Assembly: GCF_033958435.1 (NCBI RefSeq)
Contig: NC_134142.1
Span: 97,473,001-97,537,000 of the forward strand
Length of the DNA: 64,000 nucleotides
Origin: Carettochelys insculpta
Lineage: Eukaryota > Chordata > Testudines > Carettochelyidae
Reading direction: 5' to 3'
Below the pieces are notes generated by a model, which searched no databases, was not told the origin of the DNA, and saw only the letters and a list, made by a program, of their open reading frames with translations. Both the position numbers and the translations under genes were made by a program. Shown here piece by piece: positions 33,421-44,229 of this stretch (its first letter is position 1; each line of letters opens with the position of its first letter).

Positions 33421-33784
33421 AGCTTAAATGCACAGTGTATGCTTCATTTCACTTCACCCAGCAGAGGAAATGTTTAATTACTTTTTTTCCCCTGTTGTGT
33501 TAATAAATATCACATGGTAGAGAATTAAGCCAGCACCAGCTTTCTTTCTGCTAGTGTAAGAAGTTAAATTCCAAACTGCCTAAAAACTACTTACTCACCT
33601 CCCAAGCTTTCTTTTCTTGGGTAAATATTAGATACAATTTAAGTGTAAACCTTCAAAATAAAGCTTTGGAAACTTTGATCCCATAGTGATGAGTGCATTA
33701 TGAACATAGAGCTAAATAGGAGCTAATTTTATGTTAATGTTGTTTTGTTCAAAGGTACATTTAAGACTAGTTTCTGTTTCTATT

Positions 33785-34175
33785 GAAGTCTACAGGAATT
33801 TTGCCACTGAATACAGTGGGAGCAGGATCACGCCCTTGTGGTGTCATGGGTTCACGGTGAGTTTCAGTTGTAAAGTGTTTGTGATGAAAGTGCTCTTCAT
33901 TCATTATACCTTATGTTCACGAGTGAAATTTGTAACATACTTCAGTGCAAAGAAGGTTTCACTTTAGAAACCTGGGAAGAAAATCTGGCCCCTTTGAGGT
34001 CAAAGACAAAACTCCACAGACAGCAATAAAGCCAGGATTTCCTTCTTACATTTACAGGAATCACTATCCACCTTTGCACTGCAATGCAGCCACCTCCTGA
34101 GGGAATGCAGCAGCATTTTAGCAGCTCACAACAACATTAACATTTTGCCAAAACAAGCAATTAGAATCAAGGGTG
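33785..34175. repeat. Dispersed repeat, copy 1 of 2
   Basis: About 390 bp that align by eye with 35455-35840 in the same orientation: 'gcccttgt', 'tcagttgtaaagtgtttg', 'gctcttcattcatta', 'actttagaaacctgg', 'agccaggatttc', 'caggaatca', 'cagctcac'. Divergence is high, with several indels. Either two insertions of one old family or an ancient duplication 1.7 kb apart. Non-coding. Confidence 0.6.
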
Positions 34176-34267
34176 ATTTGCTCCATGACAATGCAAGGAA
34201 CCACAGCCAGACCCAAACTTCACTGAAGTCAAAGTGACTATGTTTTCATAATCTGCAAGTTGAAAGC

Positions 34268-34395
34268 ATACTAAAAGGTGGTTGCCCAGCCCACAGGGCT
34301 TCCCACAGCTCTCATTGGCTGGGAGCAGTGATCCATGGCCAATAGGAGCTGCAAGCTGCTGTACCTTTGGACGTGCAGTTAAATGAAGCATTCAG
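34268..34395. repeat. GC-richer interspersed repeat
   Basis: 'gcttcccacagctctcattggctgg', 'ggccaataggagctgcaagc' and 'ggacgtgcag' belong to a very common turtle repeat whose other half resembles 948-1025. Class unknown. Confidence 0.45.
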
Positions 34396-35084
34396 CAGCT
34401 TGCCTTGGGCTAACACTTGAGAACTGAATCTGGACTGTGGGCAGCTTAGTACCCACCCCTACGGTGAAGGATAATGGGCACGAGGCACCCAGATTATGAC
34501 TCCAGCGAGGCATTGTAGCAGCTGAGGTGGGCAAAGTCCAGTGTCCAATTAATACGAAATTAAACAATTTGAATTGCCAATCTATTTTTTAAACCTTTTT
34601 CAGAAGAAAAATCTCAATATTTTGCTATTCCTATTCAATTTAGAATAAAAACAAACATCAAAACATCTGTGTTTGTCACAATACAACAATTTCAGTTTTC
34701 AGCCAGCTAAGCTGCTCAGTTTGTTTTTTCCTAAAGCGCTGCAAAGTACAAAGCCAGCTAAAGGGAATGCATATTGTCCACATTTTTTACTATACAACAC
34801 AGCTGAGGAGTGCGGTGTTAAGAAATTCCCTGTACACACCAGCTGATCTTTCTAAATATAGTTAAACTCCAAGGGCTCGGTATTATTTTCTGGCACTTCC
34901 TGACCCCTGAACATATGGGTCCACTTAATACATGGAAAATGAGGATTTCATTAGAGTTTTGTGTTAATGGCTCCATACTTTTTACACCTGGCCAGCCTGT
35001 CTCTAACCCCATCTATTACCTCTCATATACTGCTTTCTCCACCATAAGTTCTTGAACCTGATATATTTTTAGTTTTTTCCAGGA

Positions 35085-35212
35085 ATCTAAATTGACTGAT
35101 CTTATGGTAACCGACTTTCCCAGGGGGGTGCCGTAAACTTGAAAGCTTGTTTCTCTCATCAAGAGAAGTTGGTTCAGTAAATGATATTACCTCATCTGCT
35201 TTGTCACGCCAG
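35085..35212 (+). mobile_element. Penelope-like repeat unit, family 3
   Basis: GAAAGCTTGT (35141-35150), then 'agaagttggttcagtaaatg' and 'atattacctcatctgctttg' follow the family 3 unit in sense orientation. The 3' half of the ribozyme-like core (GAAA, AGCU, U, GU) is intact; the CUGANGA half is scrambled. Confidence 0.55.
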
Positions 35213-35454
35213 TTTTCCAAGGAGTTAACAATCCCAAATCAAAACAATTGCTTTGAAGAATAGTACTTTAACTGTTTTCTTAAAGCTTGTAATGGGAGGA
35301 AGCCACTCTGCTTTGAAAATTACTTGATTTGTTTACCTCATGTTTCTACATCTGGTTAACTTTCCAGTTCCTGATGCAGTGTATGGGTATGAATCTTGGG
35401 AGGGACAGTAGGTACTACAAGAGATTATAAAACAACATGTTCATCACTAATTAA

Positions 35455-35840
35455 GGAGAGCGGAATTAAGCCCTTGTATTGTAAATCCAGCGAGGATGAA
35501 CTTCAGTTATAAAGTACATTTGAAGAAAATGCTCTTCGTGAATAATACCTTGCAGGCACATGGTAATTTTGTAACATAATTCACAGCAAAAAATGCCAAA
35601 GCACTTTAGAAACCTAGGGTAAAATTTTGGTCCTTTTAAATAAATGGCAATCTTGTATAGAAGTCAGTGTAGCCAGGATTTCACCCTAGTTTCTCTTCTT
35701 TAAAAATAGATAACAGGAATCATTTTATCCATCACCACAGTACAGACACTGCTGGATGGAAAGCAGCTGCTATTTGGCAGTTCACAGTAGCATACATAAT
35801 ATTTTATCAAAGCACGTGAGGAGGAATATCAGAATTGCAT
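35455..35840. repeat. Dispersed repeat, copy 2 of 2
   Basis: Partner of 33785-34175. Shared blocks are in the same order; 'agccaggatttcaccc' is the best conserved. Confidence 0.6.
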
Positions 35841-35950
35841 GTCCAGTCCCTCAAGGTGGTTTTGAAACTCACATATATTTTTAATAGTGCATTTTTTTGT
35901 GCCTGCACCTCTAGAGTCCTGCCATAGAATTGGCTGAGCTGAGGGGTGGT

Positions 35951-35964
35951 GGGGGGGGGGGGGG
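35951..35964 (+). repeat. G14 homopolymer
   Basis: Fourteen consecutive G after a GGGGTGGT lead-in. Assembly length uncertain; four-stranded DNA is conceivable. Confidence 0.9.
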
Positions 35965-36316
35965 CAAGAGGGAAGGAGGAAGCTAACACCTCTCTTTTTA
36001 CAAAACAGGCATTGATGTATAGTAATAGGTTTTTTAATTTACAACATCTCGTCTCTGTATATTTTGCAGTTTTGTTTCACGCTCGATTTCTTCCTGACAC
36101 AGTGCTAAAAATAGAAGATATAAGCTGTTATTGTTAGATACTGCTAGAAGCTAAAAATATCATAAACAAACGTGAAAGTGGAAAAAATAGGGTCCAATCC
36201 TTCCCTCCTTGGAGTAACTGGGAGTTTTGTAATTGACTTCAGGGGAGGTAGGATCAGGCCTGCACAGATAAAGATGAGAAAATTGAAGATTTGGGAATAC
36301 AGCAGATCATCTAAAT

Positions 36317-36647
36317 CAGGGGTCAGCAACCCTCAGCACGGGTGCCAAGAGTGTCACGCAAGTTTATTTTCATCAGCACGTGAGGCGGGAGCTCATCCCT
36401 GCCCCTTTTTCCCCATGCAGCCAGGAACTTGCTCAAAGGCACGCCACCTGTGGACTAGTAAAAGACCACCTAATACTACCAACCACCACCTAAATGGTAA
36501 AGCTCTGCATCTTAATGTATTTATTAATGAAGCTGCTGTAAGTAGGACTATTAGTTACTTTTAAAAGTATCACCAGCACTTGGGCTGTATGTAGAGGTCA
36601 AGAGGTCAAATTTTGTCACTCTGCCTCAGAAAGGTTGCTGATCCCTC
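36317..36647. mobile_element. Non-autonomous hAT element, 8-bp TSD
   Basis: Inverted ends CAGGGGTCAGCAACC and GGTTGCTGATCCCTC enclose 331 bp. Flanking 8-mers are ATCTAAAT (36309-36316) and ATTTAAAT (36648-36655), one mismatch apart. A 130-codon frame crossing the left end (36172-36564) is not a transposase. Confidence 0.85.
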
Positions 36648-37091
36648 ATTTAAATAATAGTCTAAAACGCTATTTTGAAAATGTGGCTTAGGGGACTGAA
36701 CTTGTAGTCACTTCTCATGAGAATGAGGAAATGGGTCCCAAAATATTATTAAGGTCCTGAAGTGCAATTAGTCAGGGTGAAGTATATATAGACTTCACGG
36801 CAAATCCTCAGCTTTCTTTGAAATCAAAAGGGCTTCACACCATGTGAGAATCTGGCCCTTAGACTATAAAGCATCTTTGTTTCTCTGTACTGTGTATTTT
36901 TATATTCCTAGAATGGATGGATCGTTTGCATTTATAGAATTATCCTCAGTCCTTGAGGTCAGTGGCCTGACACACATTGTCTCTATGCTTATCTTACCAC
37001 CCTTCCCAGAGGTCTGTCTATCTGTCCATTGTTTCACACCATTACTTTTCCTGTAATGCTTCTCTATGTACATGTTTCTATTCTATTATTT

Positions 37092-37138
37092 GGCTTTCTT
37101 TCATTATTTATCCATTAAATATAAGACAAAGGAATTTT
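37092..37138 (+). repeat. Inverted repeat, left arm
   Basis: Starts GGCTTTCTTTCATTATTTAT and pairs with 37501-37547 in inverted orientation. The core CCATTAAATATAAGACAAAG is exact in both arms. The arms lie 362 bp apart. Either MITE ends or two opposite copies of one short repeat. Confidence 0.65.
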
Positions 37139-37500
37139 AAAATAATCAAGTTAGTCTAATATAGACTTTAGATAGTCCTAAGGGGATGGTGCCCAGCATG
37201 CTGATGGGTTTGGGAAGCAGCCTAGGTTGCAAACTCACCTACCAGTTCAAGGTCTGGTAACAGCCAGAGGCTCCACTTTCTCCTTTCCCCAAAGGTGGAA
37301 TGCTGAAGGAATCTCTCTACCAGCCAGCCCTCTGTCCTGGAGAACAGGAGACTACAGACTGAATCATCCCTGCTTTCCCTTCATCAGAGGCTGGCATGAG
37401 GAGAGGGTGTCATCTGTGGTGAGGAGTAGGTGAGGAGTAGTTATTAGACTAGATATAGATATGTAGAGGTAGAGAGAGATATTAAACTGAGCTAATCATT

Positions 37501-37547
37501 TTATATTCCTTTGTCTTATATTTAATGGATAGATAATGAAAAAAGCC
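37501..37547 (-). repeat. Inverted repeat, right arm
   Basis: Reverse complement of 37092-37138 with about three differences. Immediately followed by a TCTG-type microsatellite. Confidence 0.65.
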
Positions 37548-37551
37548 AAAT

Positions 37552-37586
37552 GTGTCTGTCTGTCCGTCCGTCCATCTGTCTCTCTT
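37552..37586 (+). repeat. (TCTG)/(TCCG) microsatellite
   Basis: Imperfect TCTG and TCCG repeats directly after the right inverted-repeat arm. Confidence 0.75.
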
Positions 37587-37594
37587 TTTTCCAG

Positions 37595-39575
37595 CAGGCT
37601 ATTTAGGGTTACCACTGGCATTATGTGAATGTCTTTCTGATTGCCTGGTCACACTGCCTTGGTTTTCACTCCAGTGTTGCTCTTCATTGCAGCTCTCATG
37701 TCCGTATCAGTAACTGGCTACTGCTTTGACTGAACCCATCAGGAGAGATGTTTATGGAGCTTACAAAAAGTTAGGAAATGATTAATAGCCGTTTAATAAC
37801 CTGCAAGTAAGACCCTTAGCTTTAGATGTCTTCATTGTTTAACATAGTTGATATATTATATGAACAAAAGATAATAAAGTAATGGGAAGAAGCCCAAACT
37901 CCGGAGGTGATGTTTGGAAAATCACATGTATTTTGGTTTAGATGGAATTTGAAAAAAAGTAGCAGAGTTATGGGAAATATCAAAATATATGTATTAAAGA
38001 AAGAAGGGGTCTCCACTGGTTGTAGTTGTTCCAGCTTTTCTGTATCATAAGCTAAAATGAACTCCTACATCATGAAGTCCTATTTTTATGGCTGGAAGCT
38101 AAACATTTTAAACACCCTCCTTCCCACTCCCCTTCCCAGCCAAGAACAACAGGCTAGATTCTGAGGTGGTGTAAATTTGCACAGATCCATTACGTCAATG
38201 GAGTTAGGTGGATTTATACTAGCTATGGATCTATCCTGGAAAAAAAGTAGCTGATTTAAAACACAAACAATTTTAGTTAAGGTCCTCCCTAAATTATAGT
38301 TATATTTCTAAAAGAAAACAACAGCAGTGAAACAAGTGAACTTCTTTTTAAACATCAGTTCCAGTGAAATGAGAGAATGAAATGCTATTGGGGTCAAAAA
38401 TGTTTGTGTCCTATGGATATTGTCTTTTACAATGGTATTTTGATGTCTCTTTTGCTTAACTTTTTACTTTCCATCTTTATTTTCAGTGTTGAGCCAAAAA
38501 ATCTAGAGAGCTCTTTGTTAAATGTGCTTATGTAAAGTACAAATCAGGAACTGGACTTTTCCAGACAATGAAGACAAGGTCTTGTGGCAGGTGCAGTAAC
38601 TCTGAAGGCACTTTGCTCCAGCACTCCAGTGATGGATGGTTGAAAAATTGTTAGTTAGGGAAGGTAATTCCAACCTTAGGGATATAAGGTGGAACAATAG
38701 AAGGCAAGTTTGCTGGTTGGCTCTCTGCCGAGCCAGCAATAGCTATTGTAGCTAAGGCATGACTTTGAAAAAAGGAAGGACTCTGTACCAAGATAACTGA
38801 TTTTGAAAACAGAAGCTTTAAGAAAGGGGTTTAAGGAACTTTGGATCAGATACTAATGTCAGTCACAGTCTCATGTAAATCGGGAGGAATTCTGTCAAAT
38901 GCAATGCATACGTACCAATATGACATCTGAATTAGGTCCTGTCTTTGCTGGTACAATAATTGTGACCCTAGGTATTCACACCCTACATACTGCTGCAATA
39001 GTATCTGTACAGACTATGTCCTGTGAGCTATTATAAAAAAGATAATAACCATGTTGGTTTTTACTATAACTGTAAAATGCAAATGTTAACCTTACATGTG
39101 AAGTTATGGATTCCTTCTGTATGATGTTATTAGAACAAGGTTAAGACAAGCCAGCCTAGCTTAGGTAAAGGTAATAAACAGATCTGTCCCAGAAAAAGGA
39201 ATGTAGATATACTCCAAATTATAAATGTTCAGAATACAAAGTCATTAAGCTAAACCAGCATGGCTTATCCTGAATTTAAGAGACAGCTAATTAACATTGC
39301 TCCTGCACCTCAGAGAGATACAGTGAATCAAATCCCCAGGAGATTCATAAGGCAAAGATAATTCTTTGGGAACATAAAACACAATGGTAAAACACTCCAT
39401 CTTTATTCTCCACTTTACAGAGAGGAAGAAAACCAGTGATTTCACAATAGATAGCTGGAAAGGAGACTGTGGGTTAGAGAAACCATCTTGAGCAAAGATT
39501 ATATGTTGCTAGATTAAATTTTAGTGTTAAATTCATTGTTACATCTATTTGAATGTACCCATTTATATTTTTATC
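37595..39575. other. Anonymous DNA
   Basis: A phrase near 38160-38230 ('gtgtaaatttgcacagatcc', 'tcaatggagttaggtgga') is of the common old amniote repeat type. No gene recognised. Confidence 0.4.
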
Positions 39576-39579
39576 CTTT

Positions 39580-39692
39580 TACTGCGACTTTGAAATTATT
39601 TAGAAATAGCAGTCGCTTTGTGTAGACGCTAGGATAGTTATTTCGAAATAAGGTCTGTTATTTCAAAATAACTTTGCTGTGTAGACCTACCC
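39580..39692. mobile_element. Truncated MITE, right end
   Basis: TTTGAAATTATTT, GTTATTTCGAAATAAG and GTTATTTCAAAATAAC palindromic blocks are followed by GTGTAGACCTACCC and then TAA (39693-39695). The left terminus is missing, so this is an end fragment of a further subfamily with the TTATTTCGAAATAA block. Confidence 0.6.
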
Positions 39693-39699
39693 TAAGTCT

Positions 39700-41635
39700 T
39701 TGGAACAATAACCTTGTTTACCTTTTTTTAATAAACTCATTCACTGCTATGTTTGAGGAAGAGGATATGTGAATGAACATTAATGTAATGTATTGATACT
39801 GTAACAGAGCAGCAACTTAATGTCTTCTGTAAATAAACATTGAGAGGCACTGTGAATTGCAAAGAAACATCTCAGAGGATCTTAGGGGTCAGAATACATT
39901 GATGGTTACTTGATTGGGTCAGGAGACCATTGAAGAATCTCCTGGCAAGGAAGACAGTCTGTGGTAGGGAGTTGGCACACAGTCTAATCACTAACAAATC
40001 TAACTCTTAGTAGGCAGAGAAGTAAAACAGTGGCTCATGGCTCTGGTGCCCTCAGCAGTGTGTGGAAAATACTCTTTCTTAAAAATAAGATGTACTTTTC
40101 CCTTATTACTCATTCTAAGACCCTGGAGCCTGATTTTTTTCTAGTTCTCTTAATCTGAATAGACGCTTTGCTCAGGTTTAGGCTATTAGAACTGTCCAGC
40201 AACTTAAAGCCTGCATCTGTAAAAGCCAGTAGCCCATAGTGGATGATAGTATCAGTGGACTCTGGGAATGTGGTAGAAGTTATACAGCATATCTGCATTA
40301 TAGTTAAACATTTTGAATAAGACCTCATGCAATGTTCTTTAAAAATTCTAAATCAAATTGGCTTAGGACTGTAGTCACAAGGGTAAACTGAGTTGAAGAA
40401 AAGTGAAATAAGGCTAATGCTAAATCGCAATGGAGAGAAGGTGTCCAAAGAGCTATAAAATGCTTGTATTAAGCCCTCTCATATTTATTACTCATCTGGA
40501 AAAAGAGGGTAAATGGTATGTTAATTAAATTCTCAGTTAATCCCAAACTGGGAAGTTGTGAAAACAAAGAAATGACATAAAGTGACCTAACTGGTAAAAA
40601 AATTATGGGCAAGAAGCAAGAAAGCATGATTAATTGTGGAAGAATGAAAATGTAATACATCTGGGGAAGGGAAGAAAGTGGCCTGAAGCAGAAATATTTA
40701 CTACGTGGTGCTGAAAGTCACCTATGTGTCATGGCTGACAGCACATTATCTACATGCCTGCAGTGAACAACTGGTCTGCTAACACAGAAGCAGGCAATGC
40801 TGCTGAGTTGTTTCCTTTGTTTTCTAACTGGTGACTCCACACCCATTATGCAGCCTTTACCTCTATGCAGCTCAGAAAAAATATTAGCAATATGGAAGGA
40901 ATTCAGATAAGAGCAATAAATATGACTAAGAGGACTGATGTCAGAAAAATAATTACAAAAGAACTCAGTGTGAATAGCTTGGCTACAAGACTACTGAAAA
41001 CACTCCCCAAGAATCTGAAAAACCTGGGAGTTAAGTCAAAAAGGGAAAGTGATTTCTTGAGGGAAACTAATGAATTACAGCTGTAACCAATGGGACAAAA
41101 CTGAGCGTAGAAAAACTTAGGCAAGGATAATTACCCTGCTGTAGAAAGGGGTGGACAATAGTACCTAAAAGATCTTTCAATTTCTATTTTAAGTAGCTCA
41201 AATAACTCACTTCCTCAACTCCATTCCCTAGAAATGCCTGTAGGAGGAGGCTCTGAACAGAGGAATAATCTACAGGACTTTCTTCAGAGTTTTGTTAGAA
41301 GAGTTAGCTCTGGCCATTCAGAACAGAGAGAGCAGTTGTGCCCCTAAGCTCGTGAATCTTGTAAAACCCACTGAAGGCTAAGGTTCTTTATCTACAATCC
41401 CTTGATCCTATCCCAATAGCTTTTGGGGTATCCTAAGAGAACAGACAGAAAGATATGGGTGGAGTGGGGTTTATACTCCAGGTTTCCAGTGGTGTATGTG
41501 TATTTGAAAAAAGCGTACAGTGGAAAAGGAACGCCTAGGTGGATATTTTGGTAAGATGTACAATTTTAGTTATTAATACCTTACACATCTGTGAATATGT
41601 GAGAGGTACATAAGGTTTTAATAGCTAAAATCTGA
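39700..41635. other. Anonymous DNA upstream of LINE
   Basis: No recognised feature; a 73-codon frame at 40865-41086 is lysine-rich without a recognisable motif. The LINE endonuclease region, if ever present, could have decayed here. Confidence 0.35.
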
Positions 41636-42856
41636 CTACAACCAGAGAAAACAGTACAGAAAATGAAACGGGGGAAGAAATTGCAGTGGTATGGTTACCG
41701 AAAGAGAGAGAGGAAAGAAGAATTCTGCCAAAAAGCAAAGGAAGGCTTTCATGCTGTTCCAACAATGATGAAGTCAGTGGAAGAAGAATGGAGGATGTTT
41801 AAAGAATATTTTGTTAAGGCAGTGGAGGTAGTGTGGTAGAGTGATAGGATGGAATGCTTTTGGAGAACCAGCTAGTGGTAGAAGTCTGAGGTACAAGATA
41901 AGATAAAATAAAGAGAGAATTATTCAAAGAGTTTGAGAAGACACATTGTAATAATGGAACAAATAAAAAAACCACACAAACAGGCCCAAAACATAGTTGC
42001 TAATGCAAGATTACAGAATGAAAAGAAATTATTCAGGAGGCTGAGGTAGATGATTGTAGGAAATTGGCTTTGGGGCTGACAAAAGAGAGCAGTAATGAAA
42101 TGCAAGCTATGAAGAAGTCTGTGTGATGGGTGGGAATCAGGGTGGTGACTAGCCCTTAAGAGTGGTAGAAGTATGGAGAACATATTTTCAAAGGCTGTTA
42201 AATGAGAAGACAGCTGTGAGCGTAAGCATGGCCAACAATTTTAGGAAAGCCTCAAAAGGCATCAGTTTCTTTAGAGCAGGAAGAATAAGCATCAAATCAG
42301 ATGAAGAATTGTAAAGTAGCTGGCAAAGATGAAATAAACTGTTGGTATAATCAAGGCATTTGTAGATACTGGGATGAAGTGGCTGCCCAGATTACTGAGG
42401 ATTTGCTGGGATGAAGCAAAGATAAAAGAGAACTGCAGAGAGGGATGGAGTGTGCCTTTTTGCAAGGGTAAGGGTGAGGCAAATGACCTAAATACCTATT
42501 GGAGCATCACCCTGTTAAATGCACCTCTCAAATTCAGAGAGAGTTTTGGAGGCAAGATCAAGGTGCAAGATGAACAAAAATATAGGCAAAGAGCAACATG
42601 ACTTTCAGCAGAAGAGTGCGAGAGATGAATTATTTTTAGTGAGACAGCACTTTGATGGAATGATAAATGGAGGGCACAACTGCCATGTAGCATTTACTGA
42701 TATTGAGAAAGCACATAACTTGGTCGTGTGGGAGAGGGTGTTTGGAGCAGTGTGGTGGATGGGAGGGGGACATCAAGAAGTGGTGATGATCAGGATCCAT
42801 ACTGGGGGTGAAAAGCTAAGGTGATGACAGTATAAGGAATTTCAAAGAGATCTGAG

Positions 42857-43045
42857 AACAACAAGAAGTCTTGTGGCACCTTATAGACTAACAGATATTT
42901 TGGAGCATAAGCTTTCATGAGCAAAGACCCGCTTCATCAGATGCATCAGTGGGGGGTGGTTTCAGAGGGGTATTTAAAGAGTGGGGTCCCAGTAAGAGGG
43001 AGGGCCAGAGCTGACAAGGTCTATTCAGCAAGGTGGAAATGGTCC
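42857..43045 (-). mobile_element. Penelope-like insertion inside the LINE
   Basis: A 189-bp insertion bounded by AGATCTGAG (42848-42856) and AGATTTGAG (43046-43054), a 9-bp duplication with one mismatch. It separates LINE sequence that otherwise runs directly into the GSVLSS motif. The left part is a minus-strand family 2 unit ('...tggcaccttatagactaaca...'); the right part ('ggggtatttaaagagtgggg', 'gctgacaaggtctattcagc') is internal sequence that I recognise as usually following this unit in turtles. A 224-codon frame crossing it (42917-43591) is therefore a chimera of two elements and not a gene. Confidence 0.75.
42905..42944 (-). ncRNA. Hammerhead-ribozyme-like motif (family 2)
   Basis: On the minus strand from 42944 to 42905: GCAT, CTGATGA, extra A, GCGGG, 6-nt loop, CTCAT, GAA, AGCT, T, ATGC. 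Stem I (GCAU/AUGC) is perfect over 4 bp, the core bases are all canonical, AGCU is palindromic and the predicted cleavage nucleotide is U. Stem II has decayed (one mismatch and two wobbles). In the best family 2 copy (58495-58526) stem II is perfect instead. Confidence 0.6.
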
Positions 43046-43801
43046 AGATTTGAGGTGACAGTGAGATCAAGACCAGGCAGTGTGTTGAGTTCACTCCTCT
43101 TCGTCTTAGTTAGGGAGTTAGTTAATAGGAGAACCAAGCCTGTAGAGACATGGAAAGAACTAAGGTATGCTGACAATCTGGTCCTTTTGGCTAAGAGCAA
43201 AGAGGAATTGACAAGAATTGTATCAAAATGGGGTTGTGTGTTTAAAGGCCATAGTTTCAAGGTAAACCGAAAGAAAACTGAAGTTATGGAAGTAGGAGAG
43301 GTAGAAGAAGAGCCATTGCTTGAAGTTTCAGGACAGAAGCTGAATCAGAAGAAAGAATTTGTGTACTTGAGAATTACACTTAGGGCCACCTGGGAGAGAT
43401 CTGGAGAACTGAAAAGAACCACATGGGTGGCAGAGGAAAAAAATGGCAGTAATACTTTGGGTCTGGCAGTTACACAACAAACTGAAAGAAAAAATATATG
43501 CAGTGTCTATTTGACCCTGCCTCTTCTGTGGTTTAGAAACAGTGGGTCTTACAGTTATGGAAGAAAAGAAAATACAGGTTGTAGAACATAATATACTAAA
43601 GAGAATAACAGGAAACCAGAGGGTAGACAGTGTGTGTGGAAGAAATTAGTGGGGAGATGAGTTTGGTGCTCTGAATGATAAATAGGCTGGAAAAGTGCAG
43701 GGCTGCGGTGGATGGGACATGTGATAAAGAGTGGGAGAACAATGATCAGCAGAGAAAGCATGGGAGGAAAAAGGATTGCAAAAAAGTCTGTGGAAGACTG
43801 A

Positions 43802-44089
43802 GGCTATGTCTAGATTGGAGGCTTCTGTCGAAAGAGCACGCACCCAGCCTGCAGATCTGTCGGCAGAGATCTTCCAGTTGGGAGTATTCTGTTGACATCC
43901 CTGTACGCCTTTTTCCATGAAAAAGAAGGGATGTCTCAACAGAGGGGATTTTTCTGACATTTGGCCCTGTGTGGATGGGCCAAATATTAGAACAGTCTCT
44001 CCCGACAGAACTCCTGGCAAAAGACATGGAAATATGTTGTGCAATTTGCTTATGTTTTGCCAACAGTTCTCAGCAATCTAGATATAAGC
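43802..44089. mobile_element. MITE inserted in LINE 3' region
   Basis: Ends are GGCTATGTCTAGATT and, inward, GCTTATATCTAGATT. Flanking trinucleotides are TGA and TCA. Internal TTCTGTCGAAAG, TCTGTCGGCAGAG and CCCGACAGAAC blocks link it to the element at 23810-24254. It separates the LINE HVIKSG region from downstream LINE-like sequence and so is younger than the LINE. Confidence 0.65.
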
Positions 44090-44229
44090 TCAGGATACGA
44101 GAGAAGGACTCGATGAGAGAAGTTTGAAGAGAAAAAGAGTCAGACTTCAAGACCTATGAACCTGTTCCACTTAGAGGATTGGTGAAGAATTGTAGTTACC
44201 TCTGACCCCAGGTAAATGGGCAAATGAAT

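Larger units (their letters stand above)
41640..44225 (+). mobile_element. RTE-like non-LTR retrotransposon remnant
   Basis: Broken reverse-transcriptase gene of a LINE, spread over three frames. In order: a linker-like region with EEEWRMFKEYF (about 41775); the finger region with KMKNCKVAGKDEIN (about 42305) and VPFCKGKGEANDLN (about 42455); QHDFQQKSARDELFLVRQ and VAFTDIEKAHN (42595-42720); RPGSVLSSLLFVLV (about 43075-43110); the catalytic box as YADN rather than YADD (about 43165); KVNRKKTEVM (about 43262-43290); and a C-terminal LRWMGHVIKSGR motif (about 43700-43740). The element is interrupted by two insertions, 42857-43045 and 43802-44089, and continues past the second to about 44225. 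There are many stops and frameshifts, and the catalytic Asp change makes it inactive. No endonuclease domain was seen. The RTE-clade label comes from motif style and is not tested. Confidence 0.8.

Noticed and set aside
42917..43591. 224-codon open frame as a host gene
   Set aside because: Its first part is Penelope-like insertion DNA and the rest is decayed LINE reverse transcriptase.
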